Part shown: positions 6,449 through 13,443 of the stretch, in pieces
Layout of the letters: each line of letters opens with the position of its first letter
Numbering within the stretch: the first letter of the stretch is position 1
Assembly: GCA_019420065.1 (NCBI GenBank)
Contig: JAHZHX010000045.1
Coordinates: 4,310 to 19,766, forward strand
From: Clostridiales bacterium
Lineage (GTDB): Bacteria; Bacillota; Clostridia; Christensenellales; Aristaeellaceae
Length of the DNA stretch: 15,457 nucleotides
Direction of reading: 5' to 3'
Program-made: the position numbers and the translations under genes
Notes under the pieces: model-generated
The model's input: only the letters and a program-made list of their open reading frames with translations
Database searches by the model: none
What the model was told of the DNA's origin: nothing

Positions 6449-7357
6449 TTACCCCTTGATGGCGCCCATGGTCATTCCTTTAACAAAGAAACGCTGCAGG
6501 AAGGGGTACACGCACATGATCGGCAGGGTTGAAACGATAATCAGCGCGTATTTCATCGACAGCGCCAGCTGCGTCTGCGCCACGTCCTCGCCCGAGGAGG
6601 TTTCCAGCACGTCCCGCATCATGCCTGTCTGGCTGATAAGAAGGTTGCGCAGCACCATCTGCAGGGGCATCATTTTTTCATCGCGCAGATAGATCATGGC
6701 GGTAAACCAGCTGTTCCACTGCCCGACGGCCGTGAACAGGGCGATGACCGAAATCACCGGCATGGACAGCGGCACCACAATGCGGGTCAGAAAAATGGTA
6801 TGGTTGCAGCCGTCCAGGAAGGCTGCCTCCGATAGCGAATCGGCAATATTGCTTTGTATAAAGGTGCGCACGATCACAATATTGCGCACACTCACGCAGC
6901 CCAGAATAAACACCACAGGCCACTTGTCCACCAGCCCCAGGTTTTTGACCGTCAGATAGGTAGGAATCAGGCCGCCGGAAAAAAACATGGTGATTGTCAT
7001 ATAGACCACGATTCCCGATTTGCCCACCAGATCCTTTCTGGACAGCGCGTACCCCGCCATCACGGTAATGACCGTGGTCAGCGTCACGTCGCACAGCGTA
7101 TACACAATGGTATTTAAGTAGCTGCGCCAAATGGAGGGGTAGTGAATCACCTGACGGTAGCCCTCCAAGGAAAAGCCCTTCGGCCACAGAACCACTTTGC
7201 CGAAGGAAACGGCGGCAGGATCGCTGACCGAGGCGATGACCACAAACCACAGCGGATAGACCACAATCAGCAAAAGCAGCGCCAGCACGGCGTAAACAAC
7301 AATATCAAAAACAAGGTCGGATTTGATGCGGCGAATCTTCAGGTTATTTGCTTCCAT
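6449..7357 (-). CDS. Carbohydrate ABC transporter permease, MalG/LplC type
   Basis: One of two membrane channel subunits of a CUT1-type sugar importer. The 302-residue product has about six hydrophobic segments, the first at FDIVVYAVLALLLLIVVYPL, and the EAA loop that contacts the ATPase (SEAAFLDGCNHTIFLTRIV, then VPLSMPV). The C-terminus FVKGMTMGAIKG is typical of LplC-like permeases. A GTG at 7366 is in frame, but GAGGTG 6 bases before the ATG at 7357 favours the latter. It follows the LplB-type permease by 10 bases. No ATP-binding subunit is encoded nearby, as is usual for systems energised by a shared MsmX/MsmK-type ATPase. Confidence 0.93.
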   Translation of the reverse strand: MEANNLKIRRIKSDLVFDIVVYAVLALLLLIVVYPLWFVVIASVSDPAAVSFGKVVLWPKGFSLEGYRQVIHYPSIWRSYLNTIVYTLCDVTLTTVITVMAGYALSRKDLVGKSGIVVYMTITMFFSGGLIPTYLTVKNLGLVDKWPVVFILGCVSVRNIVIVRTFIQSNIADSLSEAAFLDGCNHTIFLTRIVVPLSMPVISVIALFTAVGQWNSWFTAMIYLRDEKMMPLQMVLRNLLISQTGMMRDVLETSSGEDVAQTQLALSMKYALIIVSTLPIMCVYPFLQRFFVKGMTMGAIKG

Positions 7358-7367
7358 CTTCAGCACC

Positions 7368-8315
7368 TCACCACAATGAAGTTTCGCTGACCTTGCGGGA
7401 AATCGCGTTCACGGAAATCAGCAGGGCAAAATTGATGACAGAGTTGAACAGGTCAATCGCGGTCGAATAGCTGTACTGCGCGCCTTGCAGACCCTGCTTG
7501 TAAACATAGGTGCTCAGCACCTCGCTGGCGCCCAGGTTCATGCTGTTCTGCATCAGGTAGGCCTTCTGGAAGCCCACGTCCATCATGTTGCCCATGCGCA
7601 GAATCAAAAGCATGATAATGGTGGGCACAATGCAGGGCAGATCGATATGTCGGCAGCGCTGCAATTTATTGGCCCCGTCCACGATCGCGGCTTCATGCAG
7701 GGATGGATCCACCCCTGACAGCGCGCTCAGATATACGATGCTGTTCCAGCCGATGCTGGACCAAACGCCGCTCCATACATACAGATGAATAAAGGAGCCT
7801 TCGTTCAGCAAAAGATTCAGATTGCCCTGGAGCAGACCCATTTTCCGCAAAACAATGGTAAAAACGCCCGTCGAAGGCGAAAACAGCAGATTGATCATGC
7901 CCACTACAATAACCGTGGAAATAAAATGCGGAGCATAGGTCACGGTCTGCACAATTTTTTTGAAGCGCGGCGCGCCGCAGGCATTGAGCGCCAGCGCCAA
8001 AAGGATCGGCAGCGGGAATCCCGCCAGAAGCGAATACAGACTGATGGAAATGGTGTTTTTCATCAGCCGGGGGAACATGTTCAAGCCGGTAAACCGCTTA
8101 AAGTGCTTCAAGCCCACCCACTTGCTGTTCCAAATTCCCAGATAGCTTTTATAATCCTTAAAAGCGATCTGCACGCCGTACATGGGCAGATAGCTGAACA
8201 GCAGCAGCACAAGCAGGACCGGAAGCAGATATAAATACAGCTCCCAGTTCCGGCCGATGTTACGTCCCAGCTTGCGGTAACGCGCCGATCGGGTCAGGCT
8301 CGTTTTTGCACTCAC
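7368..8315 (-). CDS. Carbohydrate ABC transporter permease, LplB/MalF type
   Basis: Second channel subunit of the importer, 315 residues with about six membrane segments; the first is YLYLLPVLLVLLLFSYLPMY, after a basic cytoplasmic N-terminus. FKDYKSYLGIWNSKWVGLKHF and the EAA loop LHEAAIVDGANKLQRCRHI with DLPCIVPT are typical of the LplB family of oligosaccharide or aldouronate-type importers. It starts at GTG (8315) with GGAGGAGG 8 bases upstream. An ATG touching that site is out of frame and opens only a three-codon ORF whose TGA overlaps the GTG. It is separated from the binding-protein gene by a stable hairpin. Confidence 0.93.
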   Translation of the reverse strand: MSAKTSLTRSARYRKLGRNIGRNWELYLYLLPVLLVLLLFSYLPMYGVQIAFKDYKSYLGIWNSKWVGLKHFKRFTGLNMFPRLMKNTISISLYSLLAGFPLPILLALALNACGAPRFKKIVQTVTYAPHFISTVIVVGMINLLFSPSTGVFTIVLRKMGLLQGNLNLLLNEGSFIHLYVWSGVWSSIGWNSIVYLSALSGVDPSLHEAAIVDGANKLQRCRHIDLPCIVPTIIMLLILRMGNMMDVGFQKAYLMQNSMNLGASEVLSTYVYKQGLQGAQYSYSTAIDLFNSVINFALLISVNAISRKVSETSLW

Positions 8316-8343
8316 GGTTGCATCCTCCTCCGTTAAAAGACCA

Positions 8344-8376
8344 TTCCCCCGGCAGCCGTTTCTGCCGCCGGGGGAA
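8344..8376 (-). other. GC-rich hairpin between binding-protein and permease genes
   Basis: A 10-bp inverted repeat (ttcccccggc at 8344-8353, gccgggggaa at 8367-8376) in the 75-base gap between the solute-binding protein stop and the permease start. An alternative inner pairing, ggcag with ctgcc, is also possible. Only a short TTTT follows on the minus strand, so it is a weak terminator at best; it may protect the upstream mRNA or attenuate, giving more binding protein than permease. The role is inferred. Confidence 0.7.
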
Positions 8377-8390
8377 CAAAAAGAGAATCG

Positions 8391-9971
8391 TTACTGATTC
8401 AGGCCCAGCGTGTCATATCCCTGCTGGCACAGCCGGAGATATTCCTCAAGACCCAGATCGTTCATCTTCTGCACATAGGCGTCCCATTCGGCGTCAATGT
8501 CTCCCTGACCGGTAATCCAGCGCGCCAGCGTGGTGGAACGCAGGTTGTCAATGTCCACCGCCAGGTCTTTGCGGCGCTGATCCAGATCCTCGTCGCCGGT
8601 CGAAGCGCTGCGGTAGTTGGTCTCGCCCTGCGGCACATAGTCCTTGTAAATGTTTTCATACGCCCAGGCGCGGGAGGTGGGATCCTCATAGCCGATGTCG
8701 TTGTAGTGCGCATAGAAGTCTTCCGCCCGGATACCGGCGATGAAGTTGCCAAAGCCGCTGTTGAGCTTGTATTCCTCCTCGCCCACCTTTGCCTTGATCT
8801 CCTCGCCCTTTTCCGTCGAGAAGGGCGTGATTTTGCCGTTTTCGTCATAATCCCAGTAGTAGCCCTGCATGCCCAGCTGGAAATTGGCCGTGGCCTCGGG
8901 ATCGCTGGCCATCCAGTCGATCAGCCGCAGCGTTTCGGGAATATACGGATTATGGCTGAAGATCAAAAAGTCGTCGCGGCCCTCATAGGTAAATTCCTGC
9001 TTGCGGATCACGGGCTTGACGCCGGTTTCGGTATCCATGGGCGCAACGGGAATGTACGTATCGGGCTTAGAATTGTTGAAGCTGGTAAAGAAGCCGATGT
9101 AGGGCGTTTCCGAAGAGGTACGGGCAATGGACATGTTGCGGTCGTCGGTAAAGGATTCGGCCGGGGTCAGCCCCTTGGCATACAACTCGGCCAGGTACTT
9201 GATGGGCTCCTTGATCTGCGGGTTCACGGCCTGGAAAACGACCTTGCCGTCCTTCACCGCCAGCCAGTTGACGTTGGTCACCGTCACGCCCCAGAAGCCC
9301 AGCACGTCGAACATGCCGGTAATGCGGTGGTTCCACTGATAGTAGAAGGGAATGGCCTCCTCGGGGATCGATCCCTTGCCCGCGTTGTCCTTGAAGGCCT
9401 GAAGCACGGCGGTGAACTCCTTCACGGTCGTGGGGACCTCCAGGTCCAGCTCGTCCAGCCATACCTTATTAAGCAGCAGCTGGTCGCGCAGATTGCCGAC
9501 ATATTCCACGTAATTTACATTGGGCAGACCCACACGATAGCCGCGCGTCATAGTGCTGGCCTGCGGATTCTCCTGCAGGAAATGATACCAGTAGGGCGCA
9601 TGCTCCTGGAGCAATTCGTCGGTCAGCTCTACCAGGAAGCCGCCCTCGCAGGCGTCCGCCAGCAGCCCCGCGTCCATATCCAGGCGCAGCGCTACGTCAG
9701 GCAGATCCTCCAGCGTAGCAAAGCGCAGCTGCAGCGCCTCCTGCTGCGACATGGAAAACACCGTCACATCAAAGTGAATATTGGTCTTTTCCGCCAGCCA
9801 GTCCCAGAGCTTGGAATCGGCAAATTTACCCGAATTGTTCACATCCAGCACCCAGCAGCTCAGGGTAATGGGTTTCTCCGAGATAGGCAGCGTAGTTTCT
9901 GCGCAGCCTGCCGTCATCATGGACGCGGCAAGCATGAGCAGCGCGAGTACAAGCGCCAAGGTCCGTTTCAT
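8391..9971 (-). CDS. Lipoprotein sugar-binding protein of ABC importer (LplA-like)
   Basis: Extracellular solute-binding protein of the sugar importer, 526 residues. Residues 1-22 are a lipoprotein signal peptide (MKRTLALVLALLMLAASMM) and the lipobox TAGC gives Cys23 as the lipid-anchored first residue. The mature protein opens with ITLSCWVLDVNNSGKFADSK and shows the cluster-B/LplA style of long binding proteins, for example FLIFSHNPYIPETLRLIDWM in the C-terminal lobe. Length fits LplA-type proteins (about 500 residues or more). Start: AAAGGAGG lies 7 bases before the ATG. It is 53 bases downstream of the lyase gene and is followed by the hairpin and two permease genes. The ligand is unknown. 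Confidence 0.93.
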   Translation of the reverse strand: MKRTLALVLALLMLAASMMTAGCAETTLPISEKPITLSCWVLDVNNSGKFADSKLWDWLAEKTNIHFDVTVFSMSQQEALQLRFATLEDLPDVALRLDMDAGLLADACEGGFLVELTDELLQEHAPYWYHFLQENPQASTMTRGYRVGLPNVNYVEYVGNLRDQLLLNKVWLDELDLEVPTTVKEFTAVLQAFKDNAGKGSIPEEAIPFYYQWNHRITGMFDVLGFWGVTVTNVNWLAVKDGKVVFQAVNPQIKEPIKYLAELYAKGLTPAESFTDDRNMSIARTSSETPYIGFFTSFNNSKPDTYIPVAPMDTETGVKPVIRKQEFTYEGRDDFLIFSHNPYIPETLRLIDWMASDPEATANFQLGMQGYYWDYDENGKITPFSTEKGEEIKAKVGEEEYKLNSGFGNFIAGIRAEDFYAHYNDIGYEDPTSRAWAYENIYKDYVPQGETNYRSASTGDEDLDQRRKDLAVDIDNLRSTTLARWITGQGDIDAEWDAYVQKMNDLGLEEYLRLCQQGYDTLGLNQ

Positions 9972-10024
9972 ATATTGTCCTCCTTTATTTACAGGCCACA
10001 GCCCGTAGATTCGCTAAATCGTTC

Positions 10025-10945
10025 TCAGCCCAGTCCCAGCTGTCCGCGCACCGCGTCTTCCATATCGACCAGCGCCCGAACCTCCGCCGCCAGGGTGTCG
10101 TTCCACTGCGCTGCATTCTTGGAACGCGTGGTCATGCAGGCCGGAATGCCCAGATAGTGCAGATGGTCTTTGCAGCAGGCGGGATACAGCTGCGTTTCCA
10201 TCAGCGAGGCCAGCGTCAGGAAGGACTGGAGCCGCTCCGCACGGGGATCCTTTTCCAGATGGAAACGGTAGAGCGCGGCGTACAGTTCGGCATGGAAGTT
10301 GGCCATCACGCCGCTGAAGCCGCAGCCGCCGTCGCGCATGGACTGCAAGAGCGTTGCCGTGTTGGCATTGAACAGCTGCAGGCCCGTACCCTCGACGATG
10401 CCGATACGGCGGCGGATGCGCGCCGCGTCGCAGCAGGTATCCTTCAGAAAGCCCACGCGCCCGCTGCGCGCAAACCAGCGCAGCAGCTCGTCGCTCGCCA
10501 TGCGCTTATAGGGATAAGGGCATTCATAAATACCAAACGTTATATCCGGCAGCGCCTCAAATATCCTTTCCGCGCTGCGCCGCACGACATCCTCATCCTC
10601 ATTTTCCATGGCCAGACGGTTAAGGATCATCACCGGCTCATCCGCGCCGTTTTCCACCATGGAAGCCAGCTGACGAATGCCCGTCTCCACGTCCATCGAC
10701 GTATGCCCTGAAGCGATCAGCGACATGTTCCGGGGCCTGTTGCGGCTGATGAAGCGCATCATTTCCTGCATTTCCCGGTCAGACAAATGAAAAATCTCGC
10801 TGGAAAGGCACAGCGCAAAAATACCGTTGCACCGGCATTTGTCATAATAGGCCAGCAAATTTTCCAGGCCGGTATAATCCACCTGATTATCTCCGGTGAA
10901 GGTTGTAATCATCGTCGGATAAATTCCTTCACGAATACGTTTCAT
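10025..10945 (-). CDS. DapA/NanA-superfamily aldolase or lyase (class I, Schiff-base)
   Basis: A 306-residue TIM-barrel aldolase of the dihydrodipicolinate synthase/N-acetylneuraminate lyase superfamily. Members use a lysine Schiff base to cleave or form a bond next to a 2-keto acid. The candidate Schiff-base lysine is Lys168 in GFLKDT, and the catalytic tyrosine Tyr140 in IYECPYP. The carboxylate-binding loop, usually G(S/T)TGE, reads LCLSSE (45-50), keeping two hydroxyl residues and the glutamate but not the glycines. GCGFSGVMANF at 207-217 matches the conserved C-terminal barrel glycine region. Start: CGGAGGAG just before the ATG at 10945, rather than an ATG 33 bases further up. First gene of the sugar operon, so it probably degrades the imported sugar or its 2-keto derivative; whether it is a sialate lyase or a 2-keto-3-deoxy-sugar aldolase is open. 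Confidence 0.88.
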   Translation of the reverse strand: MKRIREGIYPTMITTFTGDNQVDYTGLENLLAYYDKCRCNGIFALCLSSEIFHLSDREMQEMMRFISRNRPRNMSLIASGHTSMDVETGIRQLASMVENGADEPVMILNRLAMENEDEDVVRRSAERIFEALPDITFGIYECPYPYKRMASDELLRWFARSGRVGFLKDTCCDAARIRRRIGIVEGTGLQLFNANTATLLQSMRDGGCGFSGVMANFHAELYAALYRFHLEKDPRAERLQSFLTLASLMETQLYPACCKDHLHYLGIPACMTTRSKNAAQWNDTLAAEVRALVDMEDAVRGQLGLG

Positions 10946-11028
10946 TGTTTTTCTCCTCCGGTCGCTCAGCATTCGCACTTTTGTGATTTCTGGATGTCTT
11001 TTTCCATATTTTTCTTATTTTGTTCATT

Positions 11029-11055
11029 ATTATAGAACGATGTTCTATATTGCAA
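11029..11055 (-). promoter_or_regulatory. Promoter of the sugar operon, overlapped by the palindrome
   Basis: On the minus strand TTGCAA (11055-11050) and a perfect TATAAT (11034-11029) are 15 bases apart, slightly short for sigma-A. The -10 is about 84 bases before the lyase ATG. The whole spacer and part of the -10 are occupied by the palindrome at 11031-11049, so a bound protein would block RNA polymerase. The -10 is clear; the -35 is less certain. Confidence 0.65.
11031..11049. promoter_or_regulatory. Palindromic operator, likely bound by the IclR-type regulator
   Basis: TATAGAAC, a GAT spacer, then GTTCTATA: a perfect 8-3-8 bp inverted repeat in the gap between the divergent iclR-type gene and the sugar operon. 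Size and symmetry fit a dimer site of an IclR-family protein. Overlap with the operon promoter predicts repression. The link to this regulator rests on position only. Confidence 0.7.
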
Positions 11056-11092
11056 TAATATTATAACCCATATGCCTTCATTCGTCAATAGG

Positions 11093-11107
11093 ATTCCGCA
11101 AAGGAAT
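11093..11107. repeat. Imperfect second inverted repeat in the divergent intergenic region
   Basis: ATTCC, a 5-base spacer (gcaaa), then GGAAT, lying between the two divergent promoters and about 38 bases before the iclR -35. It may be a secondary regulator site. On the plus strand it is followed by TTTT, but with 5-bp arms it is a poor terminator and no plus-strand gene lies before it. The rest of this 306-base gap is AT-rich and holds the two promoters, plus two copies of TGCGCAAA (11183-11190 and 11214-11221) of unknown meaning. Confidence 0.4.
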
Positions 11108-11144
11108 TTTTATCGTTTGCTTTTCTGGCGCCCCGGGCTTTTGA

Positions 11145-11173
11145 TTGACTTCACGCAAAAAATCATGTATACT
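11145..11173 (+). promoter_or_regulatory. Sigma-A promoter of the iclR-type gene
   Basis: TTGACT (11145-11150), a 17-base spacer, and TATACT (11168-11173), close to consensus. The gene begins at 11252, giving a 5' leader of roughly 70 bases. AAAGGTGG, about 12 bases before the ATG, is a moderate ribosome binding site. Confidence 0.8.
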
Positions 11174-11251
11174 TTTTTTGTATGCGCAAAAACGGCCATC
11201 TCTGTTCCTTTCCTGCGCAAAGCATTGCGATAAAGGTGGAAAAATACAATC

Positions 11252-12004
11252 ATGGATGAAAAGTACATCGTCAAATCGCTGGTAAAGGCCATGCATGTGC
11301 TGGAATGCTTTTCCGTTCAGCAGCCAGAGCTTGGCGTTTCCGACATTGCCAAAATGCTGGATCTGCAAAAAAGCACGGTTTTTAATATCCTTAACACCTT
11401 TGAAGCCTGCGGTTACATCATCCAGGATCCCAAATCGGACAAATATCATTTGGGCATGAAAGTGCTGCACCTGGGCTACATCGTCAACCACCACATGGGG
11501 CTGCGCGATATGTTTCTGCCCTGTCTTTCCAGGATCGCCGGAGAAACCGGCGAAGTCTCCTACTTCGGCATCCTGGACAACCGCGAGGTGCTCTACATTG
11601 AGGCCGCATACCCCAAGAACCACCCGCAGACGCGCAATATTCTGGGCGAGCGCGCCCCGCTGTACTGCACGGGGCTGGGCAAAGCCATGCTTGCCTTCCT
11701 CCCGGAAGAGGAGCAGCAGCTGGTTCTGCGCGGCGAGCTGAAGAAATACACCCAGTATACGCTCAGCGATCCGACCGCGCTGCAGGCGCAGCTGCGCCAG
11801 ATCCGCACGCAGGGCTACGCAATCGACGATATGGAACACGAGCTGGGCATCCGCTGCGTCGCCGTACCGGTTTTTGGCGCGAGCAACGCGGTCATTGCCG
11901 CGGTCAGCATCTCCGGCCCCTCCATGCGTTTCAACCACGATACCCTGGTGCGCGACGCGGAGCTTATTAAAGAAACGCTTGCGCCGCTGCAGCACTGCCT
12001 TTGA
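11252..12004 (+). CDS. IclR family transcriptional regulator
   Basis: A 250-residue DNA-binding regulator with an N-terminal winged helix-turn-helix (about residues 5-70: KSLVKAMHVLECFS, then LGVSDIAKMLDLQKSTVFNI) and the C-terminal IclR effector-binding domain (about 80-250), including GEVSYFGILDNREVLYIEAA, LYCTGLGKAMLAFLP and AIDDMEHELGIRCVAVPVFG. Length and layout are normal for the family. It is the only plus-strand gene supported in the window and is transcribed away from the sugar operon. With an 8-3-8 palindrome in the operon promoter, it is most likely the operon's local repressor, responding to the imported sugar or a breakdown product. The ligand cannot be told from sequence. It ends at a hairpin terminator 22 bases after its stop. 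Confidence 0.95.
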   Translation: MDEKYIVKSLVKAMHVLECFSVQQPELGVSDIAKMLDLQKSTVFNILNTFEACGYIIQDPKSDKYHLGMKVLHLGYIVNHHMGLRDMFLPCLSRIAGETGEVSYFGILDNREVLYIEAAYPKNHPQTRNILGERAPLYCTGLGKAMLAFLPEEEQQLVLRGELKKYTQYTLSDPTALQAQLRQIRTQGYAIDDMEHELGIRCVAVPVFGASNAVIAAVSISGPSMRFNHDTLVRDAELIKETLAPLQHCL

Positions 12005-12025
12005 TCCCCTTACGCATATATGCAA

Positions 12026-12065
12026 AAACCGTCTCCGCGGAGTTCCCCAGAGACGGTTTCTTTTT
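12026..12065. terminator. Bidirectional intrinsic terminator between converging genes
   Basis: A 10-bp inverted repeat (AAACCGTCTC at 12026-12035, GAGACGGTTT at 12050-12059) with a 14-base loop. On the plus strand it is followed by CTTTTT; on the minus strand the stem is extended by a TTTTT run. It lies between the iclR stop codon and the stop of the converging flavoprotein gene, so it can end both transcripts. Confidence 0.9.
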
Positions 12066-12066
12066 A

Positions 12067-12693
12067 TCAATGATGAAAATTCGTAAAAATCGTTTCTTCT
12101 TTTTCCGGAAGCCCCAGCTGCTCCTTGCCCAGCCGGATGCTTTTCATCAAAAAGGCCATGTTGCGGCCCAGCGTGCGCATGGTTTGCAGCCCTTCCCTGT
12201 CCCGCAAAACCTCCTCGGGCGTTCCGCCATGCACCATGTTCCAATACTGGCTGGTGGCAATGGGCATGCCCGTCATTGAAAAATATTTGTTGAGCACGTC
12301 AAAGGTCGCCGTATTGCCGCCGCGGCGGCAGGTGACCACCGCGGCGCCCACCTTCATGGTTTTGTCCATGTTCAGCGTACTGAAAAACAGCCGGTCCATA
12401 AAAGAGATCGCGCCCCCTGCCGGAGAAGCAAAGTAGACCGGGGAACCGATCACAAACGCGTCCGCCGCCGCGAGCTTGGGCGCCGTCTCGTTGACAATAT
12501 CGTCAAACACACACTTTCCGCTTCCCGTGGTATGGCATTTGCGGCAGGCAATGCAGCCGCGAACATCCTTTTGCCCCACATGGAGGATCTCCGTTTCGAT
12601 CCCCTCCGCCTCCAGCGTTCTGGCCAGCTCGGTCAGGGCGGTATAGGTGCAGCCCCTTGCCCGGGGGCTTCCGTTTACAAGCAACGCTTTCAT
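12067..12693 (-). CDS. Iron-sulfur flavoprotein / NADPH-dependent FMN reductase family
   Basis: A 208-residue cytoplasmic flavodoxin-fold protein. It begins MKALLVNGSPRARGCTYTAL, the FMN phosphate-binding loop of the family, and has GSPVYFASPAG at 83-93, which shapes the flavin pocket. Cysteines 47, 50, 53 and 61 (CIACRKC, then C after seven residues) fit the CX2CX2CX4-7C pattern of iron-sulfur flavoproteins (Isf), which bind a [4Fe-4S] cluster next to FMN and move electrons in anaerobes. An ATG 126 bases further up is in frame but overlaps the previous gene; AAGGAAA before 12693 and the family beginning fix the start. It follows the broken dihydrofolate-reductase-like gene by 19 bases. Donor and acceptor are unknown. 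Confidence 0.88.
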   Translation of the reverse strand: MKALLVNGSPRARGCTYTALTELARTLEAEGIETEILHVGQKDVRGCIACRKCHTTGSGKCVFDDIVNETAPKLAAADAFVIGSPVYFASPAGGAISFMDRLFFSTLNMDKTMKVGAAVVTCRRGGNTATFDVLNKYFSMTGMPIATSQYWNMVHGGTPEEVLRDREGLQTMRTLGRNMAFLMKSIRLGKEQLGLPEKEETIFTNFHH

Positions 12694-12712
12694 ACTCGTT
12701 TTTCCTTTCCGT

Positions 12713-13421
12713 TTATTTGGCCAGATAGCGCAGCCACAGCGCGTCGCCGTCCAAAGGCTTGATTTCCTTGATTTGGAACGCCGCCGGTTTGCGCCGGGGC
12801 AGGAAGGCCGCCTTTTCAAAAATCGAGGCTGTCTCCGAACTGCCGTCGGCCACCGGCGCCACGATCACGCTCAGCTCATCCACCAGATTTTCCTGCACAA
12901 GCGACCAGTTCATCATCCCCCGCCGGCAGCCATCAGACGTTCAATTCCGAACTGCGCATACAGCTTTTCCAGCATCAGCGCGCAGTCAAGCCGCTCCTGG
13001 CCCGCAAAAATATAGGATACGCCCCGTTGGCGCAGATAATCCAGATAATCGTTTGATACGCCCTGCGTCAGTATTTCCACCACATGCGCGCGGGGGCGGT
13101 TCTTCTTTTCGATATGGCAATAGTTCCAGCCCAGGATCCCTTCCGGGTCAACGGAAACGATATAATTTTTCACATCCGCAGGCGCGATGAAATCGGTCTT
13201 GCCCCAATCCGTATCGCCGTGAGGCAATGCGCCCGCAAAACCGTCGGAATAGCTGCCGCTCATGGTCGCCGTGCCATACAGCGTGGCCGTGCAGTCAAAC
13301 GTACTGCGCAGGCGGCCGCAGCCAGCGCGGGCGCACACTCCGGCGCGCTCATATAATCGCCGTCGATCTTGCCGTCCAGTGAAGTCAGCATATGACAAAC
13401 AGCATAAGGTCTTTTGCTCAT
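12713..13421 (-). pseudogene. Frameshifted dihydrofolate-reductase family gene (RibD C-terminal domain)
   Basis: Three pieces in different frames together make one RibD-C/dihydrofolate-reductase-family protein of about 235 residues. Piece one starts at ATG 13421 (GGAGGAG 8 bases before) and reads MSKRPYAVCHMLTSLDGKID to APECAPALA. At about 13318-13319 the frame changes (1 or 4 bases missing) and continues GRLRSTFDCTATLYGTATM through VKNYIVSVDPEGILGWNY to GIERLMAAGGG. At a run of five G (12921-12917) a further base is missing; six would restore the frame into MMNWSLVQENLVDELSVIVA through LDGDALWLRYLAK. The intact family member would be an NAD(P)H-dependent reductase. The G-run break could be a sequencing error; the first is harder to explain that way. 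Its position between flavin genes suggests a shared redox role. Confidence 0.85.
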
Positions 13422-13443
13422 TTCAGCTTCTCCTCCGTTTGGC

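Noticed and set aside
3504..6532. Plus-strand open frames at 3504-4949 and 5219-6532
   Set aside because: Both mirror the BNR proteins on the minus strand and show no recognisable domain or good start signal.
9972..10024. Weak hairpin (ACGGGC/GCCTGT) between lyase and binding-protein genes
   Set aside because: Six pairs including a wobble and no U-tract; probably chance.
8706..10157. Plus-strand open frame of 483 codons
   Set aside because: Antisense of the solute-binding protein, whose signal peptide and lipobox are unmistakable.
11078..12244. Minus-strand open frame of 388 codons
   Set aside because: Runs antisense through the whole iclR-type gene and across the bidirectional terminator; no family resemblance.
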